In this document: one piece after another, positions 24,478-32,928 of the stretch | Position numbering within the stretch: the stretch's first letter is position 1 | Layout: the number at the start of each line of letters is the position of its first letter | Source: Lipingzhangella_A rawalii | Lineage (GTDB): Bacteria; Actinomycetota; Actinomycetes; Streptosporangiales; Streptosporangiaceae | DNA length: 64,000 nucleotides | Assembly: GCF_031628175.1 (NCBI RefSeq) | Contig: NZ_JAVLVT010000005.1 | Span: 372,001 to 436,000 of the forward strand | Direction: 5' to 3' | Position numbers and translations under genes: made by a program | Notes under the pieces: generated by a model | Seen by the model: only the letters and a program-made list of their open reading frames with translations | What the model was told of the DNA's origin: nothing | Databases searched by the model: none

Positions 24478-25658
24478 TGGTTCTGCGCCACGACGACACG
24501 CTCTTCCAGATCGGTGAATCGCTGTTCGCCGATGCCCCGTACGTCGTTCAGCTGTGCCACATCAGTGAACCCCCCGTTGTCCTCCCGATGCTCGACGATC
24601 GTCTCGGCCAGGACCGGGCCCACCCCGGGCAGCTCCTCCAGGTCCTCGACCGTCGCCGTGTTGAGTTCGACAGGGGTATCGTCGTCACTGCCGGACCCCG
24701 CATGTTGCTGTGCCTGTGGCCCTACCGGAATCTGCTCCCCGTCGATCACCGGGCGGGCCAGGTTCAGCGCCTCAGTGGCGCTGTCGTCGGCTCCCGGAGC
24801 GAGCCCACCGGCTGCGTCGATCGCGTCGGCGACGCGAGCACCCCCCGGAAGTGTCACCAGGCCCGGGGCATCAACATCCCCGGTGACATGCACCACCACC
24901 TCCCCCGGCGGGGATTCCTCTGGGCCCGGGGTGGCATCCGCCGGTGCAGCCACCGACGGTTCGCCCGACGGCGAGGCGGGATCCAGATCCTCGGCCGCGG
25001 GCTGTGGGCCGGCACGCGCCGCGCCCAGGAGCCACCACACACCGGCCGCCAACGCCAGGAAGAAGGCCACGGCCACGACCGCGGTCACCAGGCCGGCCCG
25101 GGGGGTGTCCACCCCCACAGGGGTGGGGTCGATGCCCAGGCGGGCCAGCACCCCCCGGAGTCCGTGGAGGGGTTCGTCATCCACCACCGGCGCCGGTACG
25201 TAACCCGGGGGTGGGTCCTCGGGGGTGCGGGTGGACTCTGGAGCCCCGACGTTCCCAACGACCGGGGGTGCTGCGTCCGTGGTGTCCGTAGCGTCCGTGC
25301 CGTCTGCCGCGCCGGGACTTTCGGAGGGCGGCCTCCGGATCTGGGCACTCGGGGTCCGCGCATAGGGCGGGGGTGGAACCGGGGCGTGCGGTGTGGTGGG
25401 GGAGGCAGCGGCGGGGCCACACCGGTCCGGGGTGTGGCCTGGGACAGCGTTGTCGCCAACACCCGGGCTGGAGGAGGCCGCGGTGGCGTACGGAGGTGGC
25501 GGAACGTCTTCCGCCCCGGCCGACGGGGAACGAGACACGTCCGACGGAGCAGGGGCGGGCGAGTTGCCGTCTGTGGCGGACTGTGGGGGACACGGGGGAC
25601 ACAGCGCCGCCAACCGTCGCAGGGACCGATCGTCATTGGGGTTCGAACGTCCACGCAT
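24474..25658 (-). CDS. comEA: ComEA-type DNA-binding receptor with long proline-rich N-terminus
   Basis: A 394-residue protein. Residues 1-175 are a low-complexity Pro/Ala/Ser-rich cytoplasmic tail, followed by one membrane segment (AVVAVAFFLALAAGVWWLLG), an acidic linker, an SLBB domain (VVVHVTGDVDAPGLVTLP) and a C-terminal helix-hairpin-helix pair (ELNTATVEDLEELPGVGPVL). ComEA binds incoming double-stranded DNA outside the membrane and feeds ComEC. The cytoplasmic tail is much longer than in Bacillus ComEA. The ATG at 25658 has no strong ribosome site, so the true start may be internal to the proline-rich part. Confidence 0.88.
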   Translation of the reverse strand: MRGRSNPNDDRSLRRLAALCPPCPPQSATDGNSPAPAPSDVSRSPSAGAEDVPPPPYATAASSSPGVGDNAVPGHTPDRCGPAAASPTTPHAPVPPPPYARTPSAQIRRPPSESPGAADGTDATDTTDAAPPVVGNVGAPESTRTPEDPPPGYVPAPVVDDEPLHGLRGVLARLGIDPTPVGVDTPRAGLVTAVVAVAFFLALAAGVWWLLGAARAGPQPAAEDLDPASPSGEPSVAAPADATPGPEESPPGEVVVHVTGDVDAPGLVTLPGGARVADAIDAAGGLAPGADDSATEALNLARPVIDGEQIPVGPQAQQHAGSGSDDDTPVELNTATVEDLEELPGVGPVLAETIVEHREDNGGFTDVAQLNDVRGIGEQRFTDLEERVVVAQNQ

Positions 25659-25765
25659 GCGGGCACGTTAGCTCCGGAGCCGTCCCGCCACCAGAACGAA
25701 ACGTCCGGATGTGGACGGGCTCAGGGGGCTGGCCCGCGGAGATCTCGGGGGGAGAGAATTCCGGT

Positions 25766-26236
25766 GTGGCAACAGAGATCCGTACCGCAGATCCACTGGA
25801 CTACGAGCGCATCGCCGCCGTGCTGGACGCGTGGTGGGGGCGCGACGTCGGCTCGATACTGCCCCGCCTCTTCCTCGACCATTTCTGGCCCACCAGTTTC
25901 GTCGCCGAGAGTGCCGGGAACCTCAGCGGGTTCCTCGTCGGCTTCCTGTCCCCGGCTGATTCGGAACTGGCCTATGTCCATGCCGTGGCCGTGGCACCGG
26001 ACGCCCGCAGCCACGGCCTGGCCCGGGAACTCTACAGCCGGTTTCTCACCCATGCCCGAGCGGCGGGGCGAACCCGGGTGCAGGCGATCACCGTGCCGCA
26101 CAACCATGCGTCCATCGCCTTTCACGAAGCCCTCGGCTTCGAGGTGTCGGGGCCAGTACCGGACTACAACGGCCCGGGGCGCGACCGCGTGGTTTTCGAA
26201 CGCAGAATTCCCCACGTCGAGGCGGGGAATCGCTGA
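25766..26236 (+). CDS. GNAT-family N-acetyltransferase
   Basis: A 156-residue single GNAT domain. The acetyl-CoA loop is the variant VAVAPDARSHGLARELYSRF, followed by TVPHNHASIAFHEALGF, which is the usual beta5-alpha4 NxxSxxFxExxGF motif. GTG at 25766 is preceded by GGGGGGAGAG about nine bases upstream. The substrate is unknown. It is divergent from comEA and converges on the protease inhibitor gene. Confidence 0.85.
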   Translation: MATEIRTADPLDYERIAAVLDAWWGRDVGSILPRLFLDHFWPTSFVAESAGNLSGFLVGFLSPADSELAYVHAVAVAPDARSHGLARELYSRFLTHARAAGRTRVQAITVPHNHASIAFHEALGFEVSGPVPDYNGPGRDRVVFERRIPHVEAGNR

Positions 26237-26296
26237 CCCCGCCCGGCTCGCGCCTCGGGCCCTACCGCCCGGGCCCCCGGGCTCCACAGCCTCGAC

Positions 26297-26704
26297 CTAG
26301 AAGTCCAACACCCCGGACGTCTCGACGTCGGCAACACAGGAATTCGAGTAGGTGTTCGTGAACTCGACATCCCGGTCGTTCCAGGTTCCGGTGACGGTGA
26401 CGGTGACCGGATCCCAGATCATCGGGCAGAATCGTCCCGATTCTGCCGGAATTTCTTCGATCTCGCCGTTCACGGAACGCAGGGTGTCACAGGCCTCCCG
26501 GGGGCTGGGGTGACTCCCCCCGTCGGGGGTGCAGTTCAGGGTTGCTGCGCCAAGGACCGTGCCTCCGATCTCGGTACCCTCGTACATCTGAAGGTCCAGG
26601 CTGGCCGCGGGCTCATACTCATGGCCTGCGGCCGGTGCCGCGAGGCTCAGGGATGCAGCGACTCCCAGGGCCGTGACCACAGCCAGGTTACGGGGCAGGT
26701 TCAT
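26297..26704 (-). CDS. Secreted subtilisin inhibitor-like protein (SSI family)
   Basis: A 135-residue secreted protein. A Sec signal peptide (LAVVTALGVAASLSLAAPAAG) precedes a domain with the four Cys and motifs of Streptomyces subtilisin inhibitors: LNCTPDGGSHPSPREACDTL, then RFCPMIWDPVTVTVTG and FTNTYSNSC. By alignment with SSI, the reactive bond is Met-Ile in CPM-IWDP (P1 Met), which would favour subtilisin-like proteases. SSI proteins are dimers that block extracellular serine proteases and are developmentally regulated in streptomycetes. AGAGGAG lies six bases before the ATG. Upstream is an unusually AT-rich, repeat-bearing region. Confidence 0.85.
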   Translation of the reverse strand: MNLPRNLAVVTALGVAASLSLAAPAAGHEYEPAASLDLQMYEGTEIGGTVLGAATLNCTPDGGSHPSPREACDTLRSVNGEIEEIPAESGRFCPMIWDPVTVTVTGTWNDRDVEFTNTYSNSCVADVETSGVLDF

Positions 26705-26840
26705 TGCGCACTCCTCTTGTGAAGGATTTCAGAGTCAATTGATTATGGCATCCGATGCTTGTGGCTGGATGCCGGTACACAATAAACATATTTGCCCGTG
26801 GGGCGAGATCACAATGTGTCCGGGGTCACGTTTCTTGTCA

Positions 26841-26866
26841 AGATCATTTCGATCTGGAGATCATTT
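26841..26866. promoter_or_regulatory. Direct repeat AGATCATTT upstream of the inhibitor gene
   Basis: Two copies of AGATCATTT with a 17-bp period lie in an AT-rich stretch (26740-26900) upstream of the SSI-like gene, in an otherwise very GC-rich genome. A further inverted pair GGCATCC/GGATGCC lies at 26748-26774. These may be regulator sites; no known motif is recognised. Confidence 0.4.
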
Positions 26867-26908
26867 TCTGTTTTTGTGGATTTTTTCGGATGGGGGGGAT
26901 GATGATCG

Positions 26909-26930
26909 TGTGTCCGAATATTCGGATACA
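26909..26930. promoter_or_regulatory. AT-centred palindrome TCCGAATATTCGGA
   Basis: A perfect 14-bp palindrome at 26913-26926, extended by three more pairs on each side after one mismatch, lies between the rpsT terminator and the inhibitor gene. It could be an operator or the end of the inhibitor promoter region. Confidence 0.45.
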
Positions 26931-26934
26931 CGAA

Positions 26935-26968
26935 ACGGCCCCGCCCGGAACGATCCGGGCGGGGCCGT
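26935..26968 (-). terminator. rpsT terminator
   Basis: A perfect 15-bp stem (arms ACGGCCCCGCCCGGA and its complement) with an ACGA loop lies 21 bp after the rpsT stop codon on the minus strand. No long T-run follows. Confidence 0.85.
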
Positions 26969-26989
26969 GCGGAAGCTCCGGGGCTGTGG

Positions 26990-27268
26990 TCAGCCGCCCT
27001 GCTCCGCCAGCTTCTTGTTCAACCGGGCGGCCATCCGACGCTTGCGGTTGGCCGCCTGGTTCTTGTGGATAACGCCCTTGCTTACGGCCTTGTCGAGCTG
27101 ACGCGCAGCGTCGCGCTGGAGCGTACGCGCCTCCTCGAGCCGGCCCGCCTCATTGGCCAACCGGAACTTGCGGATCGCGGTCTTCAGCGAAGACTTGACC
27201 GCCTTGTTGCGTACCCGGCGCTCTTCGTTCTGCCGGACGCGCTTTCTCTGCTGCTTGATGTTCGCCAT
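26990..27268 (-). CDS. rpsT: 30S ribosomal protein bS20
   Basis: A 92-residue basic protein. It starts MANIKQQRKRVRQNEERRVR and contains SSLKTAIRKFRLA, the pattern of bS20, which binds 16S rRNA early in 30S assembly. It keeps its usual place between the holA/comEC genes and lepA. A strong hairpin terminator follows. Confidence 0.95.
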   Translation of the reverse strand: MANIKQQRKRVRQNEERRVRNKAVKSSLKTAIRKFRLANEAGRLEEARTLQRDAARQLDKAVSKGVIHKNQAANRKRRMAARLNKKLAEQGG

Positions 27269-27519
27269 GCGGGAGCGTGCTCCAAGATCATCTACTGACG
27301 TGTCGAATCATCGCCTGGCCAGAGGCGCGGGCAGCCGATCCGCGTGTGGCCGGGCCATGTCCGACATCCGGGTTCCAGGGCTCAACAACGGAACGTGGAA
27401 CATCCGAGACACGGACTTCCATTATGCCTCCTCTGGCGGAGTGCTCGGTACCGGCCCATCGCTGGTGACGCCGGAGACAGCCACGGTCCCGCCCCACTCC
27501 CGTCGCGATGCTGGCGCGG

Positions 27520-28599
27520 TCACCATCCCCAGTCTCGGGCGAAGTCCGTACGCTGCTGGGCCTGCGCCTCGTCCAGGAGGTACAGCGCCATTCCCACCGG
27601 CGCGGGCGAATCCGTCGTGCCTTGCTCTTCGGGAGCCTGCTCCGCCTCCGCTGTGCCCGTCGCATCTCCGGCCTCGGCCGCCGGTGGGCGTTCCTCACTT
27701 CTGGACCAGCCCAGCTGCACCGCCTCGATCGCCGTCGTTACCGTCTCCGCTCCGGCGTTTCGTCCCCACGCCTCGTCCCGGTAGGCCGGGGCACCGATCC
27801 GTACGGACACGTCGTGGGGCACACTGTCGAGCAGGAGCGCGGTCTGCCGGACCATGAACCCCCCGTACAGGGACTCCATCGGCATCCGGGTGTCATGTCC
27901 GGGAAGGACAACGCTGTCGACGTGCTCGCTGATACGCGCCACATACCCGGTGGACCAGAAGGACTCGGACCGTGTCGCCAGGAACACGGGAAGTCGGAGT
28001 CCCGGGATGAGTTCCAGGTGCTGGCTCTGCACCGACAGAACCGCGTCCGAGTCGAGTCGGTCGCGCGTCTGTTCCAGAAGCCGGGGCAGGCTCGGGTCGT
28101 TGGTCGTGACTGGGCTGATCGCATAGTGCACACCGGAGAAGCCGGCCGCCACGACCTCCTCCGCCGTCGCCACTGTCGTGGAGAGCGTCGCGTCGTCGAA
28201 CCGGTCCTCGGTCAGCGACGATCCCTGCGCCGTGTGACTGATCCAGGCCAATACCCGTGTGTCCGGAGCGGCCTGCGACACGGTGTCGAGGAACTCCGTG
28301 GCGTCCGTATACCCCTCCGGGTCGAGTTCCCCGTCCGCAGAGAGTTCACCGACGTGGACGTAGATCTCGGCGAGTTCCGCGTGTTCCAGGGTCTCGATCA
28401 GGGCGTCCCGCTCCTGTGGTGTTGGGCTCTGTGCGGCGTCCACCCAGCTGCCCGACACCCAGGCCGCGTCCGCCCCCATCGATGTCGCCTCGGGGGTCGC
28501 CTCCCCGGTGAACTGCATACGCAGCAAGAGCCCAGCAGCCAGCACCACGAGCAGCACCGCGGCGAGACCCGCGAAGATCCGTTGCAACAGCCACGTCAA
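27520..28599 (-). CDS. Membrane-anchored extracytoplasmic protein, probable TIM-barrel
   Basis: A 359-residue protein with an N-terminal membrane anchor (RIFAGLAAVLLVVLAAGLLL) and an exported domain. Alternating strands and helices (AELAEIYVHVGELSADG, TRVLAWISHTAQG, AGFSGVHYAISPV, SVVLPGHDTRMPM) suggest a glycosidase-like barrel, but I recognise no specific family or catalytic pair. Two acidic/Ala-rich stretches lie near the C-terminus. TTG at 28599 is chosen because GGAGCGGAGG ends six bases upstream; a GTG at 28635 is in frame as well. It is divergent from lepA. Confidence 0.6.
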   Translation of the reverse strand: MTWLLQRIFAGLAAVLLVVLAAGLLLRMQFTGEATPEATSMGADAAWVSGSWVDAAQSPTPQERDALIETLEHAELAEIYVHVGELSADGELDPEGYTDATEFLDTVSQAAPDTRVLAWISHTAQGSSLTEDRFDDATLSTTVATAEEVVAAGFSGVHYAISPVTTNDPSLPRLLEQTRDRLDSDAVLSVQSQHLELIPGLRLPVFLATRSESFWSTGYVARISEHVDSVVLPGHDTRMPMESLYGGFMVRQTALLLDSVPHDVSVRIGAPAYRDEAWGRNAGAETVTTAIEAVQLGWSRSEERPPAAEAGDATGTAEAEQAPEEQGTTDSPAPVGMALYLLDEAQAQQRTDFARDWGW

Positions 28600-28754
28600 C
28601 GTCAGCCTCCGCTCCTGGCATAACCTGGGTGTCACGCTCCGCGGATCCCGTCTGGGCCCGGCCCGGAACACGGTACCGGCAGCGGAGCGATTCCGGTCGA
28701 CCCAGGGTCGGCTGGAGGCCAACCCGACCGTCGAGCGACCCGAAACGGACCACG

Positions 28755-30596
28755 GTGCCACAGCCAAACCGGACGGACCCCGCGCTGATCCGCAACTTCT
28801 GCATCATCGCGCACATCGACCACGGCAAGTCCACGCTGGCGGACCGCATGTTGCAGCTCACCAACACCGTCACCGAGCGGCAGATGCGCGAGCAGTACCT
28901 GGACCGGATGGACATTGAGCGCGAGCGTGGCATCACCATCAAGTCCCAGGCGGTGCGTATGCCGTTCACCGCGCTCGACGACGAGACCTATGTGCTGAAC
29001 CTGATCGACACTCCGGGCCACGTCGACTTCAGCTACGAGGTGTCTCGCTCTCTCGCCGCCTGTGAGGGGGCGCTCCTGTTGGTGGACGCCGCCCAGGGCA
29101 TCGAGGCGCAGACTCTGGCCAACCTCTACCTCGCGCTGGAGAACGACCTGGTGCTCGTTCCGGTGCTGAACAAGATTGACCTACCAGCTGCGCAGCCCGA
29201 CAAGTACGCGGCCGAGCTGGCGGGCATCATCGGGTGTGACCCCTCCGACGTTCTGCGGGTGAGCGCCAAGACCGGTGCGGGGGTCGAGGACGTACTCAAC
29301 GAGGTCGTTACCCAGATCCCCGCCCCGGTGGGGGAGGCCGAGTCCCCACCCCGGGCGATGATCTTCGACTCCGTCTACGACACCTACCGAGGAGTGATCA
29401 CCTACGTCCGGATCGTGGATGGCCAACTGGACAGCCGCGCGCGGGTGCGCATGATGTCCAGTGGGGCCACCCACGAGATGCTGGAGGTCGGTGTGATCTC
29501 CCCGGAACCGACCAAAGTGGACGGCCTCGGTGTGGGCGAGGTCGGCTACCTGATCACCGGGGTGAAGGACGTACGCCAGTCCAAGGTCGGTGACACCGTG
29601 ACCCTGGCCAGTCGCGGCGCCACCGAGATGCTGCCCGGATACCAGGAACCGCGTCCCATGGTGTTCTCCGGGCTCTACCCGATCGACGGATCCGACTATC
29701 CGGTGCTGCGGGACGCCCTGGAAAAACTCCAGCTCAATGACGCTGCCCTGGATTTCGAGCCCGAAACGTCGGTGGCGTTGGGCTTCGGATTCCGCTGCGG
29801 CTTTCTCGGGCTGCTCCACCTGGAGATCACACGGGCCCGCCTGGAGCGGGAGTACAACCTCGACCTGATCTCCACCGCGCCCAACGTGATCTACCGCGTA
29901 TTCATGGAGGACGGCACCGAGTACCGGGTGACCAACCCCAGCGAGTTCCCCGAGGGCAAGACCGCAGAGGTCTACGAGCCGATCGTGCGGGGGACGGTGT
30001 TGGCTCCGGCCGAGTTCGTGGGACCGATCATGGAGTTGTGCCAGGCTCGGCGCGGCGTCATGGGGGGGATGGACTACCTCTCCGAGGACCGGGTGGAGAT
30101 GCGCTACACGCTGCCGCTCGCCGAAATCGTCTTTGACTTCTTCGACCAGCTGAAGTCCCGCACCCGGGGTTACGCCTCCCTGGACTACGAACCCGCCGGG
30201 GAGCAGGCCTCCGAACTGGTCAAGGTGGACATCCTGTTGCAGGGGGACAAGGTGGACGCCTTCTCGGCCATCGTCCACAAGGACAAGGCCTATGCGTACG
30301 GCGTCGAGATGACCAAAAAGCTGCGTGAACTGATCCCCCGCCAGCAGTACGAGGTTCCGATCCAGGCCGCGGTCGGTTCGCGTGTGATCGCCCGTGAGAC
30401 CATCCGTGCGATTCGTAAGGACGTGCTCTCCAAGTGCTATGGGGGAGACATCACCCGTAAACGCAAGCTGCTGGAGCGCCAGAAGGAGGGCAAGCGCAAG
30501 ATGAAGATGGTCGGTCGGGTCGAAGTGCCCCAGGAGGCGTTTATCTCCGCACTGGCAACCGACGGCGAGTCCTCCGAGAAGGATCGCAAGAAGTAG
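28755..30596 (+). CDS. lepA: Elongation factor 4 (ribosome back-translocase)
   Basis: A 613-residue translational GTPase. G1 AHIDHGKST, G2 ERGITIKSQ, G3 DTPGHVDF and G4 NKIDLP are intact; the C-terminal LepA-specific domain has the basic KRKLLERQKEGKRKMK end. EF4 acts on stalled or mistranslocated ribosomes. A GTG at 28755 is used; the frame stays open to 28629 without similarity. Position after rpsT and before hemW is conserved in actinobacteria. Confidence 0.95.
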   Translation: MPQPNRTDPALIRNFCIIAHIDHGKSTLADRMLQLTNTVTERQMREQYLDRMDIERERGITIKSQAVRMPFTALDDETYVLNLIDTPGHVDFSYEVSRSLAACEGALLLVDAAQGIEAQTLANLYLALENDLVLVPVLNKIDLPAAQPDKYAAELAGIIGCDPSDVLRVSAKTGAGVEDVLNEVVTQIPAPVGEAESPPRAMIFDSVYDTYRGVITYVRIVDGQLDSRARVRMMSSGATHEMLEVGVISPEPTKVDGLGVGEVGYLITGVKDVRQSKVGDTVTLASRGATEMLPGYQEPRPMVFSGLYPIDGSDYPVLRDALEKLQLNDAALDFEPETSVALGFGFRCGFLGLLHLEITRARLEREYNLDLISTAPNVIYRVFMEDGTEYRVTNPSEFPEGKTAEVYEPIVRGTVLAPAEFVGPIMELCQARRGVMGGMDYLSEDRVEMRYTLPLAEIVFDFFDQLKSRTRGYASLDYEPAGEQASELVKVDILLQGDKVDAFSAIVHKDKAYAYGVEMTKKLRELIPRQQYEVPIQAAVGSRVIARETIRAIRKDVLSKCYGGDITRKRKLLERQKEGKRKMKMVGRVEVPQEAFISALATDGESSEKDRKK

Positions 30597-30652
30597 CTCC
30601 GGCCTGAGCCGGGCCGTCGGTCGGGGCGGTTCCGCTCGGCTAGAGTGCTGGC

Positions 30653-31681
30653 ATGGGTCCACGACTGGCCGACATCGCCCGGCAGGCAGGAGTCAGCGAG
30701 GCGACCGTCTCCCGCGCCCTCAACGACAAGCCGGGGGTGGGTGCGGAAACACGTAAGGCTGTGCTGGCGGCCCTCGATGTCCTGGGTTACGAGCGTCCGG
30801 CCCGGTTGCAACGGCGCTCGGCGGGCCTGGTCGGCATGGTGGTGCCGGAGCTGGAGAATCCGGTCTTCCCGATGTTCGCGCAGGCCGCAGAAGGGGTGCT
30901 CGCCCAGCGTGGCTACACGCCGGTGCTGTGTACCCAGACCCCGGGTGGGGTGGCCGAGGACGAGTATGTCGAGCTGCTGCTGGAGCGCAACGTCTCCGGC
31001 ATCATCTTCAACTGCGGCATGCACGCCGATGTCACGGCCCAACATGACCGGTACCGGGAGCTGCTGGAGCGTGGGATCCCGATCGTGCTGGTGAACGGCT
31101 ACTCCGAACGGGTTCCCGCGACCTTCGTCTCCAGCGATGACACTGCGGCCGGGCGAATTGCCGTCGAACACCTCGCCGCGCTCGGGCACACCCGGATCGG
31201 TTTTGTCAGTGGTCCCGAACGCTACGTCGCCGTGCGTCGCAAACTGGCCGGATACCGGGAGGCCATGATCGAACGTGGGCTGGGGGACGCGGCAGCGGAC
31301 CTGGTGGAACTCTCCCTGTTCGGGGTGGAGGGCGGGCATGCCGCTGCATCGGCCCTGTGGGCCCGCGGTGCGACCGCCATCGCCTGCGGATCCGATCTGA
31401 TGGCCCTGGGGGCGGTCCGGGCCGCCCGCCAGCGCGGTCTGGAGGTTCCCCGGGACGTCTCCGTCGTGGGCTATGACGACTCCCAACTCATCGCCTTCAC
31501 CGATCCTCCCCTGACCACCGTGCGGCAGCCGGTTCCCGCCATGGCAGAAGCCTCCGTCCGAGCGCTGTGCGACGAGATCAGTGGCTACCCACCTGCACGT
31601 ACCGAGTACATGTTCGGCCCGGAGCTGGTGGTCCGTGGTTCCACCGATGTGGTGCCCGCCCGGAGGCTCGCCGTGGGGTGA
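30653..31681 (+). CDS. LacI-family transcriptional regulator
   Basis: A 342-residue repressor. The N-terminal helix-turn-helix LADIARQAGVSEATVSRALN is followed by a periplasmic-binding-protein-like effector domain (VGMVVPELENPVFPMFAQ, then VSVVGYDDSQLIAFTDPPLTTV). It would bind a sugar-like effector; no sugar genes lie next to it. The gene starts 56 bp after lepA. A 20-bp inverted repeat just after its stop could be its terminator or operator. Confidence 0.88.
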   Translation: MGPRLADIARQAGVSEATVSRALNDKPGVGAETRKAVLAALDVLGYERPARLQRRSAGLVGMVVPELENPVFPMFAQAAEGVLAQRGYTPVLCTQTPGGVAEDEYVELLLERNVSGIIFNCGMHADVTAQHDRYRELLERGIPIVLVNGYSERVPATFVSSDDTAAGRIAVEHLAALGHTRIGFVSGPERYVAVRRKLAGYREAMIERGLGDAAADLVELSLFGVEGGHAAASALWARGATAIACGSDLMALGAVRAARQRGLEVPRDVSVVGYDDSQLIAFTDPPLTTVRQPVPAMAEASVRALCDEISGYPPARTEYMFGPELVVRGSTDVVPARRLAVG

Positions 31682-32214
31682 GCCCGGACTGGTTCCGTGT
31701 GCCACGATCCCTGGATCGTGGGTGTGGAGCTGGGAGTGGGGCGGACCGGCGCATTTCCCGGGGTGTACCCGGTCTGTGTGGGCCTCCCGCTGCCCGCGGC
31801 GCTGGGGCCGCGCAGCGTCGTTCGGTGGGCTCGCGCTTGCCGCACCGGGGTCAGCGTGCCCGGCCGGGAGGCGTCCTACGATGCCCCCGCGGGAGGGTGC
31901 GGTGGTGGGGGGAGACGGGGCCGGAACCTGGTGGGGCGCATCCACGCTGGCCCCGCAGGTGCCGTGGTGCGGGGAAGCGCTACCAGGTGCCCCGCCGCCA
32001 GCGGCCACGGCGGCGCCACCAACCGGCACCACCGTCAACCGTCGTTCTCCACCATGACCGTGTGGCTGGGGCCGCGCCCCCAAGCACGTCACGAGCGGCG
32101 AAGACGAAGACTGACGACACAGCACAACGTTCCCCGTCCGTACCTGACGCCACGACCACATCCGGCCTGGGGCGGTGCCCAGGGGCATGGGCTCGGGGGA
32201 CGTAGGGTGCTGCC
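31682..32214. other. Intergenic interval without a supported gene
   Basis: 533 bp between the LacI regulator and the MOSC gene. Frames are open on both strands because of GC content, but none shows a ribosome site plus recognisable protein. The only structure noted is the palindrome at 31702-31721. Confidence 0.6.
31702..31721. promoter_or_regulatory. 20-bp inverted repeat CCACGATCC-CT-GGATCGTGG
   Basis: Two perfect 9-bp arms separated by CT lie 20 bp after the LacI-family stop codon. Size and symmetry suit either a terminator or a LacI-type operator. Confidence 0.5.
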
Positions 32215-32856
32215 ATGGCATATCTGCGATCTGTCAACACCGGGCACGCGGTCGATGCACCGTGGGCAGGTTCGCTCCAGCGCACCGCGATCGACAAGCG
32301 GCCCATAGTTGGCCCGGTACCGGTGCGGACATACGGCGTGGGCAGTGATGAACAGGCCGATCGGGCCAATCATGGTGGGCGGGACCAGGCGGTCTACGCC
32401 TATGCCCGAGAGGAGTTGGACCTGTGGGAGGGCTGGCTCGGTCGGTCCCTGCGCGACGGCGTGTTCGGCGAGAACCTCACCACGTCGGGTCTCGAGGTCA
32501 GCCGCGCGCTGATCGGGGAACGTTGGCGGATCGGCAGTACGCTCCTGGAGGTCACCCTGCCGCGGATCCCGTGTGGTGTGTTTCGTAGCTGGCTGGACGA
32601 GAAGGGATGGGTGCGCAGGTTCACGGAGGAGGCCCGAACCGGGGCCTATCTGCGGGTGGTGGAGGAGGGGGTGGTCGAGGTGGGCGCCCCGATCACCGTG
32701 GAGTACCGCCCCGACCATGACATCAGCCTCTCCGGCGCATTCCAGGCGCTCCACAATCGAGATCTGGAGCTGCTGCACCGAGTCCTGGCCATCCCGGGAC
32801 GTTCCGAATCCTGGGTGACGGATGTCGCCTCGGTGGAGCGAAAGCTCGGTCGGTAA
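32215..32856 (+). CDS. MOSC domain protein (YiiM-like)
   Basis: A 213-residue MOSC (molybdenum cofactor sulfurase C-terminal) protein. It has the VRTYGVGSDEQADRANHGG segment, FGENLTTSGLEV, IGERWRIGSTLLEVTLPRIP and the conserved Cys in IPCGVFRSW. YiiM-type members reduce N-hydroxylated compounds using Moco and detoxify base analogues. Substrate here is unknown. It stands alone between the LacI regulator and hemW. Confidence 0.85.
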   Translation: MAYLRSVNTGHAVDAPWAGSLQRTAIDKRPIVGPVPVRTYGVGSDEQADRANHGGRDQAVYAYAREELDLWEGWLGRSLRDGVFGENLTTSGLEVSRALIGERWRIGSTLLEVTLPRIPCGVFRSWLDEKGWVRRFTEEARTGAYLRVVEEGVVEVGAPITVEYRPDHDISLSGAFQALHNRDLELLHRVLAIPGRSESWVTDVASVERKLGR

Positions 32857-32928
32857 CCAGCCGACGGAGCCAAACCGGTCCGGGGCCACGCGGTTTGGAC
32901 GACGTGCGGAATCACCGAGACTGGGGGT

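Noticed and set aside
31697..32308. 203-codon frame overlapping the MOSC gene start
   Set aside because: No ribosome site, Arg/Gly/Pro-rich composition, and overlap with a well-supported gene in another frame.
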